Positions 15,334 through 24,026 of a stretch of 31,821 bases of DNA are shown one piece after another. Below the pieces are notes generated by a model. That model saw only the letters and a program-made list of their open reading frames with translations, was not told the DNA's origin and made no database searches. Position 1 is the first letter of the stretch. The number at the start of each line of letters is the position of its first letter. The DNA is from CAZOIA01 sp964579675 (lineage in GTDB: Bacteria > Planctomycetota > Phycisphaerae > UBA1845 > PWPN01), in the NCBI GenBank assembly GCA_964579675.1, contig CAZOIA010000043.1, forward strand, positions 1-31,821. The letters run 5' to 3'. Made by a program: the position numbers and the translations under genes.

Positions 15334-16560
15334 CTACCAGTCCAACGGAATGACGGGCAGGCAACACCCCACCCGGGCCGCCGGCGCGTGCCGCTCCCGC
15401 ACCAGCAATCCATTCGCTCGCGCCAGACCGAACGGATCGCCCGAACCCTGCCAGGGCGTCGGGGCAGCTTGCCACCCGCCGGCCTCGTCACGGACCAGAC
15501 GCCCCGGCACGTATTCCTTTCTTTCGCCCGCGGCGGGAAGCGGCTCGGTCAAGACCGCCCGGACATCCGGCGGCAACGAAACTGCCCGACCTTGCATCGC
15601 TGCCAGCGCCGCCTGCACGAACATCAGGAAGCACACAAAGCAGCTCACCGGGTTCCCCGGCAACCCGAAGACCACCTGGCCGGCGGGTCCGATCCCGAAT
15701 ACCATCGGCCTTCCCGGCTTGATCGCGACCTTCTGCACCTTGAATCGGACACCCGCGTCGGCCAGCACCGCCGGCACGTAATCGCGATCGCCCATCGAGA
15801 CGCCGCCGCTGATGCACGCGACGTCGGCCGTCAACGCCTCGGCCACTTTGGCGGCCAACAGGGTCTTCGTATCGCCCGCCACGCCGAGGTCGATGACCTC
15901 ACATCCCGCCTCGCGGGCCAGCCCCACCAGGCAGAGCCCGTTGCAATTACGAATCTGACCACCGACGGGTCGCTCGGCCACTGGTATGAGCTCATCACCC
16001 GTAACCACGATTGCCAGGCGGCAGCGGCGGTGAACCACGACCTCGGCCGCCCCCGCCGCCGCGGCAGCCGCGACCTGCGCCGGACCCAGCCTTACGCCCG
16101 CCTCCAGCACCACCTCGCCCGCCCGCACCTGACCTGCCCGGGCGTCCACGTATTGCCCCGGGCCCGGTGCCTGATCCGTGGTCATCCACTCACCGTCCGC
16201 CGACCGCTCCGTGTGCTCGACCTTGACCACCGCATCGGCACCCGGGGGCATCGGGGCACCGGTGTTGATCACAACCGCCTCCCCGGGACTCAATGCCTGC
16301 TCGGCAACCTGCCCGGCCAACAGCTCGCCCACGATTCGCAGCGTCGTCCGGCCGCCTGCACAGTCCGACGAGCGCACGGCAAACCCGTCCCTGATCGCTC
16401 TATCGAAAGGCGGGTAGTCGGTGTCCGTGACGACCGGCTCAGCTAACGTAAGTCCGCCGGCTTCAGCCAGTGGCAACCGGACGGAGGGGAGCGCACCCGC
16501 GTGTCGCGCAATGACCGACAGCGCGTCGGAAACGGTCGCTAGCGGGCCCTGTTCACCCAT
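15334..16560 (-). CDS. moeA: molybdopterin molybdenumtransferase MoeA
   Basis: This 408-residue cytoplasmic enzyme inserts molybdate into adenylyl-molybdopterin. It shows the MoeA N-terminal signature FDRAIRDGFAV, then INTGAPMPPGADAVV, the central IVVTGDELIP motif of the MoCF-binding fold, CISGGVSMGDRDY, and VAIKPGRPMVFG with VFGLPGNPVS near the C-terminal beta-barrel domain. Length is normal. No other molybdenum cofactor gene is in the window, so the pathway must be completed elsewhere. It starts 14 bases after galE and has no clear Shine-Dalgarno. Confidence 0.95.
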   Translation of the reverse strand: MGEQGPLATVSDALSVIARHAGALPSVRLPLAEAGGLTLAEPVVTDTDYPPFDRAIRDGFAVRSSDCAGGRTTLRIVGELLAGQVAEQALSPGEAVVINTGAPMPPGADAVVKVEHTERSADGEWMTTDQAPGPGQYVDARAGQVRAGEVVLEAGVRLGPAQVAAAAAAGAAEVVVHRRCRLAIVVTGDELIPVAERPVGGQIRNCNGLCLVGLAREAGCEVIDLGVAGDTKTLLAAKVAEALTADVACISGGVSMGDRDYVPAVLADAGVRFKVQKVAIKPGRPMVFGIGPAGQVVFGLPGNPVSCFVCFLMFVQAALAAMQGRAVSLPPDVRAVLTEPLPAAGERKEYVPGRLVRDEAGGWQAAPTPWQGSGDPFGLARANGLLVRERHAPAARVGCCLPVIPLDW

Positions 16561-16574
16561 CAGCGGGCATTCTG

Positions 16575-17576
16575 TCAGATGCGCCGTGAGCCGTCAACGT
16601 AGCCGTTCGGATGCGATTCGTGCCATCGCCAGGCGGACGAGATCACATCGTCGATGTTCATCCATTGGGCCCGCCAACCGAGCCGGCTTTGAATCAGGCC
16701 GGCCTGGGCAATCAGTACCGGCGGATCACCCGGGCGGCGTGCCCCCTCTTCCACCGGGATGCTCCGGCCCGTAACGCGGCGGGCTGCCTCGACGATCTCA
16801 CGCACACTGTAACCGGTGCCGGTGCCCACGTTGAACGCCGTTGCCCGCCCCGGTTCAATCGCCTCGACGGCCAGCCGGTGCGCCGCCGCCAGATCCTCCA
16901 CGTGAATGTAATCGCGGATGCAGCTCCCGTCCGGCGTATCGTAGTCGGTTCCGAAGATCGTCACCTTCGACCGCCGGCCCAGCACCGCCTGCAGCACGAT
17001 GGGAATCAGATGGGTCTCCGGATCGTGGTCCTCGCCGATCGTCGCGTCGCGGGCCGCCCCACTGGCGTTGAAGTAGCGCAGCGAGCACGATCCCAACCCC
17101 CACGCCGCCGCCGAATCCTCCAGCATCCACTCCACCGTCAGCTTCGATCGGCCGTAGGGGTTGATCGGCCCGGGCGGCGCGGTCTCGGGGATCGGCACCT
17201 GATCCGGTATTCCGTAAATGGCACAGCTCGAACTGAACACGAACCTCCCCACCCCCGCCTGCCGCAGGGCCTCCAGCAGCGCGATCGAGTTCGCCACGTT
17301 GTTCCGATAGTAGGCGAGCGGTTCCTGAACCGATTCGCCGACGTAGGCGAACGCGGCGAAATGCATTGCCGCGTCAGGCTCATTCGAGCTTAGCGCTGCC
17401 GCCAGCGCTGCCTGGTCACCCAGGTTGCCCTCAATCAGTTGAGCATCGGGATGAACTGCAGAGCGGTGACCCCTCGACAGATCGTCGTACACCACCACCC
17501 GGTGGCCGTGCTTGCACAGGTCCTTCACGCAATGGCTGCCGACGTACCCCGCACCGCCCGTCACGAAAACTCGCAT
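16575..17576 (-). CDS. galE: UDP-glucose 4-epimerase
   Basis: This 333-residue extended SDR enzyme interconverts UDP-glucose and UDP-galactose. It starts with MRVFVTGGAGYVGSHCV (the G-x-x-G-x-x-G NAD site) and has an SSSCAIYG strand. The catalytic pair is Tyr141 and Lys145 in NPYGRSK, and SLRYFNASGA and VGTGTGYSVREIV follow as in GalE. ATG 17574-17576 is preferred to an in-frame TTG at 17594 because it begins directly at the conserved beta strand. The 14-base gap to the LSm-like gene (whose stop lies at 17591) suggests one transcript. Confidence 0.93.
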   Translation of the reverse strand: MRVFVTGGAGYVGSHCVKDLCKHGHRVVVYDDLSRGHRSAVHPDAQLIEGNLGDQAALAAALSSNEPDAAMHFAAFAYVGESVQEPLAYYRNNVANSIALLEALRQAGVGRFVFSSSCAIYGIPDQVPIPETAPPGPINPYGRSKLTVEWMLEDSAAAWGLGSCSLRYFNASGAARDATIGEDHDPETHLIPIVLQAVLGRRSKVTIFGTDYDTPDGSCIRDYIHVEDLAAAHRLAVEAIEPGRATAFNVGTGTGYSVREIVEAARRVTGRSIPVEEGARRPGDPPVLIAQAGLIQSRLGWRAQWMNIDDVISSAWRWHESHPNGYVDGSRRI

Positions 17577-17590
17577 ACCTGTTGGTCTTC

Positions 17591-17902
17591 TCAATCCGTC
17601 ACCACGTCCGCCAGGGCGGAAACGCTGATGACCGTGTGCCGAAAGACGAACACCCGCTGCCGGTTGAGGCGAATCCCGTCCCGGGCCGACTCGGCAACGT
17701 ACTGATCGCGCGGGGCGTGGCCCTCGTCGCCGTTGTGCACGTCGGCCTCGGTCAGCCAGAAGCCGTCCGCGTTGTAAGAGGCCAGTCGTCCGAGGTAGAT
17801 CGTCGGACCGGCGGTGTCCAGCACGACCTCACGCCCCACCAGGCTGTCCAGTGTCTCGGCCAATCCGCCGCTCCCGCCGCTTGTCTGCCTTGAATCGGCC
17901 AC
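17591..17902 (-). CDS. small LSm-like conserved protein
   Basis: This 103-residue protein has a Ser/Gly-rich N-terminus followed by a compact beta-rich domain (LVGREVVLDTAGPTIYLGRLASY) that looks like an Sm-fold strand pair. NADGFWLTEADVH and IRLNRQRVFVFRHTVISVSALAD follow, with the R-x-x-V-F-V-x-x-x-x-I-S-x-S-x-L pattern typical of small bacterial LSm-like proteins. From memory, a very similar family is conserved in planctomycetes next to metabolic genes. Role is unknown; RNA or protein binding is only a guess from the fold. The likely start is a GTG at 17900-17902. It is first in the run leading to galE, moeA, lnt and mreD. Confidence 0.75.
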   Translation of the reverse strand: MADSRQTSGGSGGLAETLDSLVGREVVLDTAGPTIYLGRLASYNADGFWLTEADVHNGDEGHAPRDQYVAESARDGIRLNRQRVFVFRHTVISVSALADVVTD

Positions 17903-17967
17903 TCAACCGCGTATGGTAGGCTTGAGTCACATGTAATGTCCAGTGCCCCGACAAATGGTCAAGACTC

Positions 17968-18633
17968 ATGTATCGGTTCTGGTTTTGCCTTGGATTGCTG
18001 GTCATTACCGGCCTGGTCGTCCGCGTCGTCATCTCCCGCCGCCGGCGGACGCGGACCCTGCTCAGCCTGGCCACTGAGCTCCACCTGAGCTTCTCTCCCG
18101 AGGATCTGATTGACGTCCAGGACCGCTACCACAACCTGGACATGATCCGCCGGGGGCACAGCCGCCACGCGTGCAACATTCTCTACGGACGCGCGGACGC
18201 GGGACTGGTAACGGTTTTCTGCTACCACTATGACCTCGGGTTTGGCGCGCACCAGGTGAGCCGGGATTGGTGGTTCGCGGTGTTGGAAACGCCCGGCGTG
18301 CATAAGCACTGGCGAGCGGTCCCGGCCGGTGCGTCCACCCTGACCAGCCCGGTCCGGATTGACGTGTTTGACCTCCAGGCGGACCACCGGGACACGCTGT
18401 CGCAACTGACTGACGCCGGCATCGAGCGCGTGCTTGAGGCCGCTCCCGCCGATTACCACTGGGAGGTGCGCGGCCCGCTGGTCGCCGTCGCCACACCCTT
18501 CGATCCCGCGCCCGAGACCCCGCGCCGACTACTCATCACCGCCTGCGACCTGGCCCGCATCCTCGCACACGCATTACCCGGGCAGCGCGAAGCGAAACCG
18601 GCCGCCAGTGGTGCGAACGAATCTGGGCGGTGA
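17968..18633 (+). CDS. single-TM protein, function unknown
   Basis: This 221-residue protein starts with one TM helix (RFWFCLGLLVITGLVVRVVI) followed by a basic stop-transfer RRRRTR, so the bulk should be cytoplasmic. The soluble part starts with LATELHLSFSPEDL, has MIRRGHSRHACNILYG and VTVFCYHYDLGFG, and then DWWFAVLETPG. This pattern (a helix, then a G-H-S-R turn and beta strands with aromatic residues) recurs in planctomycete membrane proteins, but I cannot name it. No Shine-Dalgarno is visible before the ATG. It is divergent from the LSm-like gene (65-base gap) and convergent with argH (23-base gap). Confidence 0.7.
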   Translation: MYRFWFCLGLLVITGLVVRVVISRRRRTRTLLSLATELHLSFSPEDLIDVQDRYHNLDMIRRGHSRHACNILYGRADAGLVTVFCYHYDLGFGAHQVSRDWWFAVLETPGVHKHWRAVPAGASTLTSPVRIDVFDLQADHRDTLSQLTDAGIERVLEAAPADYHWEVRGPLVAVATPFDPAPETPRRLLITACDLARILAHALPGQREAKPAASGANESGR

Positions 18634-18656
18634 TGGCCGCTGCGGCGCCTACCAGG

Positions 18657-20048
18657 TCAAGGGCCCAAGTGTGTCTTCCAGAACGTGATCTGCCGGGTGG
18701 TGGATTCCGTCCCGGCGTTGCCCTCGCTCCGGTAGCGTCGGACGACGTTATCGACGCCGAGGTGATCCAAGGCGTCGGCATCGATCCTGGCACAGACGGC
18801 GCGGAGGTCATCGAGGGGCAAATCGGCCAACTCGCAGCCGCGTTCTTCACATTGGGCGACTAGGCGCCCGACGTGCTGGTGGGCCTGGCGGAAGGGCACG
18901 CCCTTGCCGACCAGGTACTCGGCCAGGATCGTCGCGTCGAGGAAGCCTCGCTCGGCGGCGGCCCGCAGCCGATCGGTGTTGAATACCGTATTGCGCACGA
19001 CGGCGGCGGCGATCTCAAGCGAGGCCTTGAGCGTGTCGTGGGCGCTGAACAGGTGGATCTTGTCCTCCTGCAGGTCGCGGTTGTAGGCCTGGGGCAGGCC
19101 CTTGGTCAGCGTGAGCATGCCGGTAAGGGCGGCGTGGATTCGGCCCGTCTTTCCGCGGATCAACTCGAGCACATCGGGGTTCTTCTTCTGCGGCATCATC
19201 GACGAGCCGGTGCAGAACGCATCGGCAATGGTGATGAAGTGGAATTCCTGAGAGGCGTACAGGATCCAATCCTCGGCCAGGCGCGACAGGTGCCCGGCAC
19301 AGATGGCGGCGGCGGCGAGGAACTCGCTGACGAAGTCGCGATCGCTGGTGGCGTCGATGCTGTTGCGGGTGATGGCGGGGAACCCGAGGCGGCGGGCGAC
19401 GGCCTGGCGGTCGATCGGCAGCGTGGAGCCAGCCAGGGCCCCGGACCCGAGCGGGCAAACGTCCACCCGCTTGCGGGCGTCGGCAAACCGCTCCCGGTCG
19501 CGCTCGAACTGCTCGACGTAGGCCAGCAGGTAAGCCCCGGCGGTGATGGGTTGAGCGCGCTGGAGGTGGGTGTAAGAGGGCATTACCGAGCCCGCGTAGC
19601 GCTCGGCCGAGCCCACCAGCGCCCGCTGCAGATCCGCGAGCAAAGGCACGACCTCGAGGTCTATCGCGTCGCGGGTGTAGAGCCGCAGGTCCAGGGCCAC
19701 CTGGTCGTTGCGGGATCGGGCGGTATGGATGCGCATGCCCGGCTCACCGATTCTCCCGGTCAGGGCCGCCTCGATGGCCATGTGGACGTCTTCGCAGGCC
19801 GGGTCCCACTTGAACTTGCCGGCGCTGATCTCCTTCTCGATCTCCTTGAGCCCCCGTTTGATCGTCCGGCAGTCGGCCTTACCGATCAGCCCGACCTCGG
19901 CCAGCATCTCAACATGCGCGACGCTGCCGGCAATATCGTATTTCCACAGGCGTTGATCGACCGAGAGGCTCTCGACGTACTTCTCCGTCAGGGCATGGGC
20001 GTTCTGGGAGAATCTGGCCTGCCAGCTCTTGGGTGTCGGTGTGCTCAT
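18657..20048 (-). CDS. argH: argininosuccinate lyase
   Basis: This 463-residue cytoplasmic enzyme cleaves argininosuccinate to arginine and fumarate, the last step of arginine synthesis. It carries the fumarase/aspartase superfamily signature GSSMMPQKKN at 281-290 with the catalytic Ser loop, TARSRNDQ at 109-116, and SYTHLQRAQP at 158-167 with His161. Length is normal. The start ATG is at 20046-20048, with GGAG and AAGG in front. A good promoter (TTGACC, 17, TACGAT) lies at 20087-20115. No other arginine gene is nearby. Confidence 0.97.
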   Translation of the reverse strand: MSTPTPKSWQARFSQNAHALTEKYVESLSVDQRLWKYDIAGSVAHVEMLAEVGLIGKADCRTIKRGLKEIEKEISAGKFKWDPACEDVHMAIEAALTGRIGEPGMRIHTARSRNDQVALDLRLYTRDAIDLEVVPLLADLQRALVGSAERYAGSVMPSYTHLQRAQPITAGAYLLAYVEQFERDRERFADARKRVDVCPLGSGALAGSTLPIDRQAVARRLGFPAITRNSIDATSDRDFVSEFLAAAAICAGHLSRLAEDWILYASQEFHFITIADAFCTGSSMMPQKKNPDVLELIRGKTGRIHAALTGMLTLTKGLPQAYNRDLQEDKIHLFSAHDTLKASLEIAAAVVRNTVFNTDRLRAAAERGFLDATILAEYLVGKGVPFRQAHQHVGRLVAQCEERGCELADLPLDDLRAVCARIDADALDHLGVDNVVRRYRSEGNAGTESTTRQITFWKTHLGP

Positions 20049-20086
20049 GACCTTATTCTCCGTTGTTCCCGGGTATTGATGGCCGG

Positions 20087-20115
20087 ATCGTATGCAGATG
20101 GGGGTTAGTGGTCAA
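20087..20115 (-). promoter_or_regulatory. sigma70-type promoter of argH
   Basis: On the minus strand TTGACC (20110-20115) is followed after 17 bases by TACGAT (20087-20092), about 38 bases before the argH start. Confidence 0.55.
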
Positions 20116-20153
20116 ACCCGCGCCGGGGTGCGGTCTCGGGGACGAGGTGGGCG

Positions 20154-20159
20154 TATAAT
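20154..20159 (+). promoter_or_regulatory. -10 element (TATAAT) directly before a start codon
   Basis: A perfect TATAAT is followed by six bases and then ATG 20166. A transcript started from it would begin at or next to the start codon. No clear -35 is present. Confidence 0.5.
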
Positions 20160-20165
20160 GGGTCG

Positions 20166-21392
20166 ATGCAGTTCTTGATCGCTCAGAGATGCATACCCGC
20201 GCTGTTCTTGTCTCTGTCGGTGCCCGGGGCGGCGGGGGAGGGCGGCCAGGCGCTTCCGATTGACCGGGCCCGGGAGGCGGCGCTGCTTCAGGTGACGGGC
20301 ACCGGTTTCTCGATCAAGCGGACCCCACATTTCATCGTTGCCTGTGACACCGAGGGTTCGCTGACCAGCGCGCTGACCAACCGCATTGAACAGACCTATC
20401 ACATGGTCTACCGTTTCTGCGAGATGAACGGGATCGCCGCCCGCCGTCACGATCACCGGCTGGAGGTGTTGTTCTTCGATAAGCGGGCCCCGTACGATCG
20501 GTACGCGGCGAGCCATCGGTTCCCGTCGGCGGGCACCTACGGCGTCTACTTCGAGTCGACGAACCGCTCGGCGTTCTTCAACGTCGCCAATGACCAGCAG
20601 TTGATCCAATTCAATGCCGACCTCGCGGCGGCCCATGCCAATATCGACGATCTCGTGCGGACCATGGACAGCATCAGGAGCGATCAGGCGCACGTGGAGA
20701 TCCAGTTCGCCGACGGCCGGCGCATCGCGGGGACCAAGGCGCAGGTCGCCAGACAGCTCGCAAAGGAGATCGAATCGGGGCGTGAGGAGTTGGAGACCCT
20801 CGACCGCCGGCGCAAGGCCTACATCGATCACATCAACCGTATGGTGATCCAGCACGAGACAGCGCACCAGGTTTTCTTCAACGCCGGGGTCCACGTCCGC
20901 GGGGCGAGCAATCCGAAGTGGCTGGTCGAGGGCCTGGCTTGCCTGTTTGAAACGCCGCCCGGGCCGGCGGGAACGGGGTTCACGGTGGTCAATCAGCTCC
21001 GGCTGCGGGATTTCCGATCGGCGGTTGCGGGGGGCTCGAAGAAGCGCCGGCTGACCTGGCAGGATTACGGGCAGGCGACGGTGGCGGGTCGGCTGCCGTC
21101 GCCGCAACGGCTTATCGCTGAGCCACGTCTGTTCGATGGACCTGCTGAAGACAGCGTGGCCTCCTATGCGACGGCGTGGGCCCTGACGCATTTCCTGCAG
21201 CGGACGCGGCGGGCTCAACTGGCGGGGTACCTCAGGGCGGTGAGCTCGCGGCAGCCGGACTGTGACCTGACCCCGGCCCAGGAACTGGCGCTCTTCGAGG
21301 CCCACTTCGGCCCGATTGACCAGACCTTCCTCAAGCGGTTCAGCGGGTACATCCTCTGGCTCAAGTGTCATGGGCCGGAGGGCGGGTTCTGA
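20166..21392 (+). CDS. secreted HExxH metallopeptidase-like protein (DUF1570-like)
   Basis: This 408-residue protein has a short signal peptide (IPALFLSLSVPGAAG). After a helical domain around residues 60-130 it has a charged helical stretch, then the zinc motif H230-E-T-A-H234 in VIQHETAHQVFFN. A third ligand candidate is Glu255 in WLVEGLACLFE, 24 residues after the first His, as in gluzincins of the peptidase-MA-like group. The C-terminal part has SYATAWALTHFLQ, common in these families. From memory such DUF1570-like proteins are frequent in planctomycetes; their substrates are not known. The start is fixed by the signal peptide; no Shine-Dalgarno exists because TATAAT lies seven bases upstream. 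Confidence 0.8.
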   Translation: MQFLIAQRCIPALFLSLSVPGAAGEGGQALPIDRAREAALLQVTGTGFSIKRTPHFIVACDTEGSLTSALTNRIEQTYHMVYRFCEMNGIAARRHDHRLEVLFFDKRAPYDRYAASHRFPSAGTYGVYFESTNRSAFFNVANDQQLIQFNADLAAAHANIDDLVRTMDSIRSDQAHVEIQFADGRRIAGTKAQVARQLAKEIESGREELETLDRRRKAYIDHINRMVIQHETAHQVFFNAGVHVRGASNPKWLVEGLACLFETPPGPAGTGFTVVNQLRLRDFRSAVAGGSKKRRLTWQDYGQATVAGRLPSPQRLIAEPRLFDGPAEDSVASYATAWALTHFLQRTRRAQLAGYLRAVSSRQPDCDLTPAQELALFEAHFGPIDQTFLKRFSGYILWLKCHGPEGGF

Positions 21393-21467
21393 AACCGCCC
21401 TCGCCCGTTTCAGTGTTCGGCGGAGGGCATCCCGAAACTTGCCCTGCCCATCGCCTCCGGAGGATCG

Positions 21468-21473
21468 TATAAT
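21468..21473 (+). promoter_or_regulatory. -10 element, TATAAT
   Basis: A perfect TATAAT lies 90 bases before the ATG at 21564. CTGCCC, 18 bases upstream, is a weak -35. Confidence 0.45.
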
Positions 21474-21563
21474 ACGCAGCGCGAGGATTAGTGCGGGCGG
21501 CCGCGTGGATTCCAGTCTTGGCGAAGATGGCGTGTGCCGCCGGATCTCAGGAGTGAAGAACCG

Positions 21564-21794
21564 ATGAAACCGAGGATCCTGCTGCGTGTGTCCTTGGCCA
21601 CGCTGCTCTGGGGTGGCACGTTGACGATGATCGGCTGTGGTGACATGGTCCGCCAATCGATCAGGGATGGCCTGTTCAACTACGTTGCAGGCAGCGTGAG
21701 CCGCGGTTTTGACGCGGCCCTGTTCGGCGATTTCATCACCAACGTGTTCACCGGGGGCTTCGGCAGCGGGAACACCGGCATGCGGGGCATCTGA
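21564..21794 (+). CDS. small lipoprotein
   Basis: This 76-residue protein has a signal with lipobox TMIGC (about residue 25), then GDMVRQSIRDGLFNYVAGSV and a Gly/Phe-rich C-terminus (FITNVFTGGFGSGNTG). AGGAG lies ten bases before the ATG, giving the start. Only a short amphipathic helix and a flexible tail remain after lipidation. From memory, proteins with the same GCGDMVRQSIRDG-type motif occur in other planctomycetes, where they are of unknown function. It has its own TATAAT box and is convergent with the RNase E/G gene 31 bases away. Confidence 0.75.
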   Translation: MKPRILLRVSLATLLWGGTLTMIGCGDMVRQSIRDGLFNYVAGSVSRGFDAALFGDFITNVFTGGFGSGNTGMRGI

Positions 21795-21825
21795 CGTCCG
21801 CCTCCCTGATCGCCGCCGCCGGGCA

Positions 21826-24000
21826 TCATTCGAATACGGTGGCGTCGGTCTCAGGTGCGGGTCGGGACGGTCCGCCGGACTCGGGACGCCTCGAAGGTCG
21901 TGCACCCGGAACTCTCGTCTCCTCCGGCGTGTCGGTGATGCGGATCGTCCCGCCGCGACGGTCAAAACACTCAAAGACGTGCTGGTCCAGGACAAGATTC
22001 CCGTCGGCGCGAATCACGATGCGGCGGGATGTCTCCTCTTCGAGCTGGTGCAGCAACGCACGCTTGCGGTTCTGCAACTGGAATGACACCGCCGGCGAGA
22101 CGCGCACCTCCACCGTCTCGACCTGCTTGTGATGCGTCGCCAGACGAAGCAGGCGCATGATGTCCAGCGTTATCGACTCGGGGTTCTTGACCAGCCCGGA
22201 GCCGCCGCAGTGGGGGCAGTCCTGGTAAATGCTCCGCTTGATTGAGGGCCGCATCCGCTGACGCGTCATTTCGATGATCCCGAACTGACTCATCCGCAGG
22301 CACTTGGCACGCTCCTTGTGCTTTCTCAAGGCGTCCCGCAAGGCCCGTTCGATACCGCGCTGGTGCTTCTGCCCCTGCATGTCGATGAAATCGCAAAGGA
22401 TCAATCCCCCCAGGTCCCGCAGCCGCAGTTGTCTCGCGATTTCTTCGGCCGCCTCCATATTGATCCGATACGCGGTTTCCTCCGCGTTATCGAGGTCGCG
22501 GTACCGCCCGCTGTTGACGTCGATCGCCACCAGCGCCTCAGTGGAATCAATGACCAGCGAACCGCCGGACCGCAGCGGTACGTGCCGGGCGTTGATCCGT
22601 TCGATCTCGGCCTCGATATCGTACTTGTGGAATAGCGGTTCGTGGTCGGCGTAGACTTCTACCGGAGCAGTGCTGCGGGGCATGGCAATGGCCAGGAAGT
22701 CGCGCACCTTCTGGGCAGTGGCTTCGTCATCCACGATGATCCTGCTGAAGTCCGACGCATAAACGTCGCGGATGGTCCGGATGACCAGGTCGGATTCCTG
22801 ATAGAGTTCGCACGGGGCCCGTTCGCTCTTGATCCGTTGGGCGACAAGCTTCCACAGGCGTTGCAGATACATGTGGTCGCGCTGCAGGTCACGCCTGGTC
22901 TTGTCCAGGCCCGCGGTGCGAAGGATGAACCCCATGTCCCGGGGCAGATTCAGCTCCTCCAGGACCTGCCGCATCTTGCGACGTGCCTCCTCGTCCTCGA
23001 TTTTCCGCGACACGCCGAGCCGATTCATCCCCGGCATCATGACCAGGTAGCGTCCGGGTATCGAAATGTAGGTGGTCAAGGTCGGCCCCTTGGTGCCGAT
23101 TCCCTCCTTGATGATCTGAACGAGGACCTCCTGGCCGCGGCGGAGGCATCTCTGGATCGGGGGGCGGTCGCGGCGGGGGGTCTTTCGACCGACCTCCTCG
23201 ATCTGCCCGCCGCCATCCGGGAAGTATTGGGGCTGGAGGTCGGAGATGTGCAGGAACCCGTTCTTGGGAAGCCCGAAGTCGATGAAGGCCGCCTGAATGC
23301 TCGGTTCAACGTTTACTATGCGGCCCTTGTAGATGTTCCCGACGTGCGACTCGGAACTGGCCCGCTCGATGAAGAGTTCCTCGAGACGTTCCTGGTGAAT
23401 GATGGCGATGCGGCATTCCTCGCCCTCGGCCACGTTGATGAGCATGATCCGGCCGCTGGCGTCGGTATCGGCCGCGGCGGCCGTTGGGGAGGACTTGGCC
23501 TGAGTCGATGCGGCCCTCCTCCGGCGCTTGGTTTTCGGCGCCGACTTGCGCTGCGGCGTGGCCCCTTCGCCTCTGGCGGCGGGCGGGGGTGTCTCCCGCT
23601 GGGGAGTCTCCTTGGCGTCCTTCTCGCTGGCTGCGGCTTCCTGGGTCCGAAGGGCGGGGGCCCGGCTCCGCGAGACCCGCCGACGCTTGCGCCGTTTGCC
23701 CTTGGCATCCGTAGCCTCTGATGCCGTCTTGGCGGTCTCGGGGGCGGGGCCCGCTGCGGGGGGCGCATCGGCGGCTTTCGCCCCCGGGGATGCCTCTGCG
23801 TCGCGCTTGGGGACCTCAGCTTTGGGTTGGGAAGACTTGCGTGAGCGACGCGCCGTTTCCTTCTCATCCACCGCCGCTGCGGCGGCGGTTCCCTGGGCCA
23901 CGCCGCTGCCGGCCTTCTTCCGGGAATTCCTCCTGCTCCGTCGCGATCGGCGTTTTCTGGGCCCTCCGGCTTTGTTCTGCTCTTCTTGTGCTTCGGTCAT
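21826..24000 (-). CDS. RNase E/G family endoribonuclease
   Basis: This 724-residue enzyme cleaves single-stranded RNA in AU-rich regions and starts mRNA decay and rRNA/tRNA processing. About 180 residues at the N-terminus form a Lys/Arg/Ala-rich disordered extension (KRRSRRSRRNSRKK, KRRKRRRVSRSR). The core follows: an S1-like domain (HVGNIYKGRIVNVEPSIQAA), catalytic Asp494 (VAIDVNSGRY), Asp537 (LCDFIDM) and the Zn-link DCPHCGGSG with Cys595/Cys598. Escherichia coli RNase E has its disordered scaffold at the C-terminus, so this layout is the reverse. It lies 26 bases after the DUF2344 gene. ATG 23998-24000 is preferred to an upstream TTG. The protein could be called Rne or Rng; the family does not decide it. 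Confidence 0.93.
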   Translation of the reverse strand: MTEAQEEQNKAGGPRKRRSRRSRRNSRKKAGSGVAQGTAAAAAVDEKETARRSRKSSQPKAEVPKRDAEASPGAKAADAPPAAGPAPETAKTASEATDAKGKRRKRRRVSRSRAPALRTQEAAASEKDAKETPQRETPPPAARGEGATPQRKSAPKTKRRRRAASTQAKSSPTAAAADTDASGRIMLINVAEGEECRIAIIHQERLEELFIERASSESHVGNIYKGRIVNVEPSIQAAFIDFGLPKNGFLHISDLQPQYFPDGGGQIEEVGRKTPRRDRPPIQRCLRRGQEVLVQIIKEGIGTKGPTLTTYISIPGRYLVMMPGMNRLGVSRKIEDEEARRKMRQVLEELNLPRDMGFILRTAGLDKTRRDLQRDHMYLQRLWKLVAQRIKSERAPCELYQESDLVIRTIRDVYASDFSRIIVDDEATAQKVRDFLAIAMPRSTAPVEVYADHEPLFHKYDIEAEIERINARHVPLRSGGSLVIDSTEALVAIDVNSGRYRDLDNAEETAYRINMEAAEEIARQLRLRDLGGLILCDFIDMQGQKHQRGIERALRDALRKHKERAKCLRMSQFGIIEMTRQRMRPSIKRSIYQDCPHCGGSGLVKNPESITLDIMRLLRLATHHKQVETVEVRVSPAVSFQLQNRKRALLHQLEEETSRRIVIRADGNLVLDQHVFECFDRRGGTIRITDTPEETRVPGARPSRRPESGGPSRPAPETDATVFE

Positions 24001-24026
24001 TGCTACCTGCTCTTGGGACGTCCGTG

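Noticed and set aside
17903..17967. Promoter for the LSm-galE run (TTGACC with ACATTA 17 bases on)
   Set aside because: The -10 match is poor and other spacings are equally weak, so I did not list it.
18873..20108. 411-codon plus-strand frame over argH
   Set aside because: argH is certain from its signature; the frame is antisense shadow.
20112..21995. 627-codon open frame on the minus strand across the HExxH gene
   Set aside because: It is antisense to a gene with a signal peptide and zinc motif, is rich in Arg/Pro/His, and has no recognisable domain; typical of high-GC shadow frames.
22642..23721. 359-codon plus-strand frame over the RNase E/G gene
   Set aside because: Shadow of a gene with catalytic Asp residues and a Zn-link.
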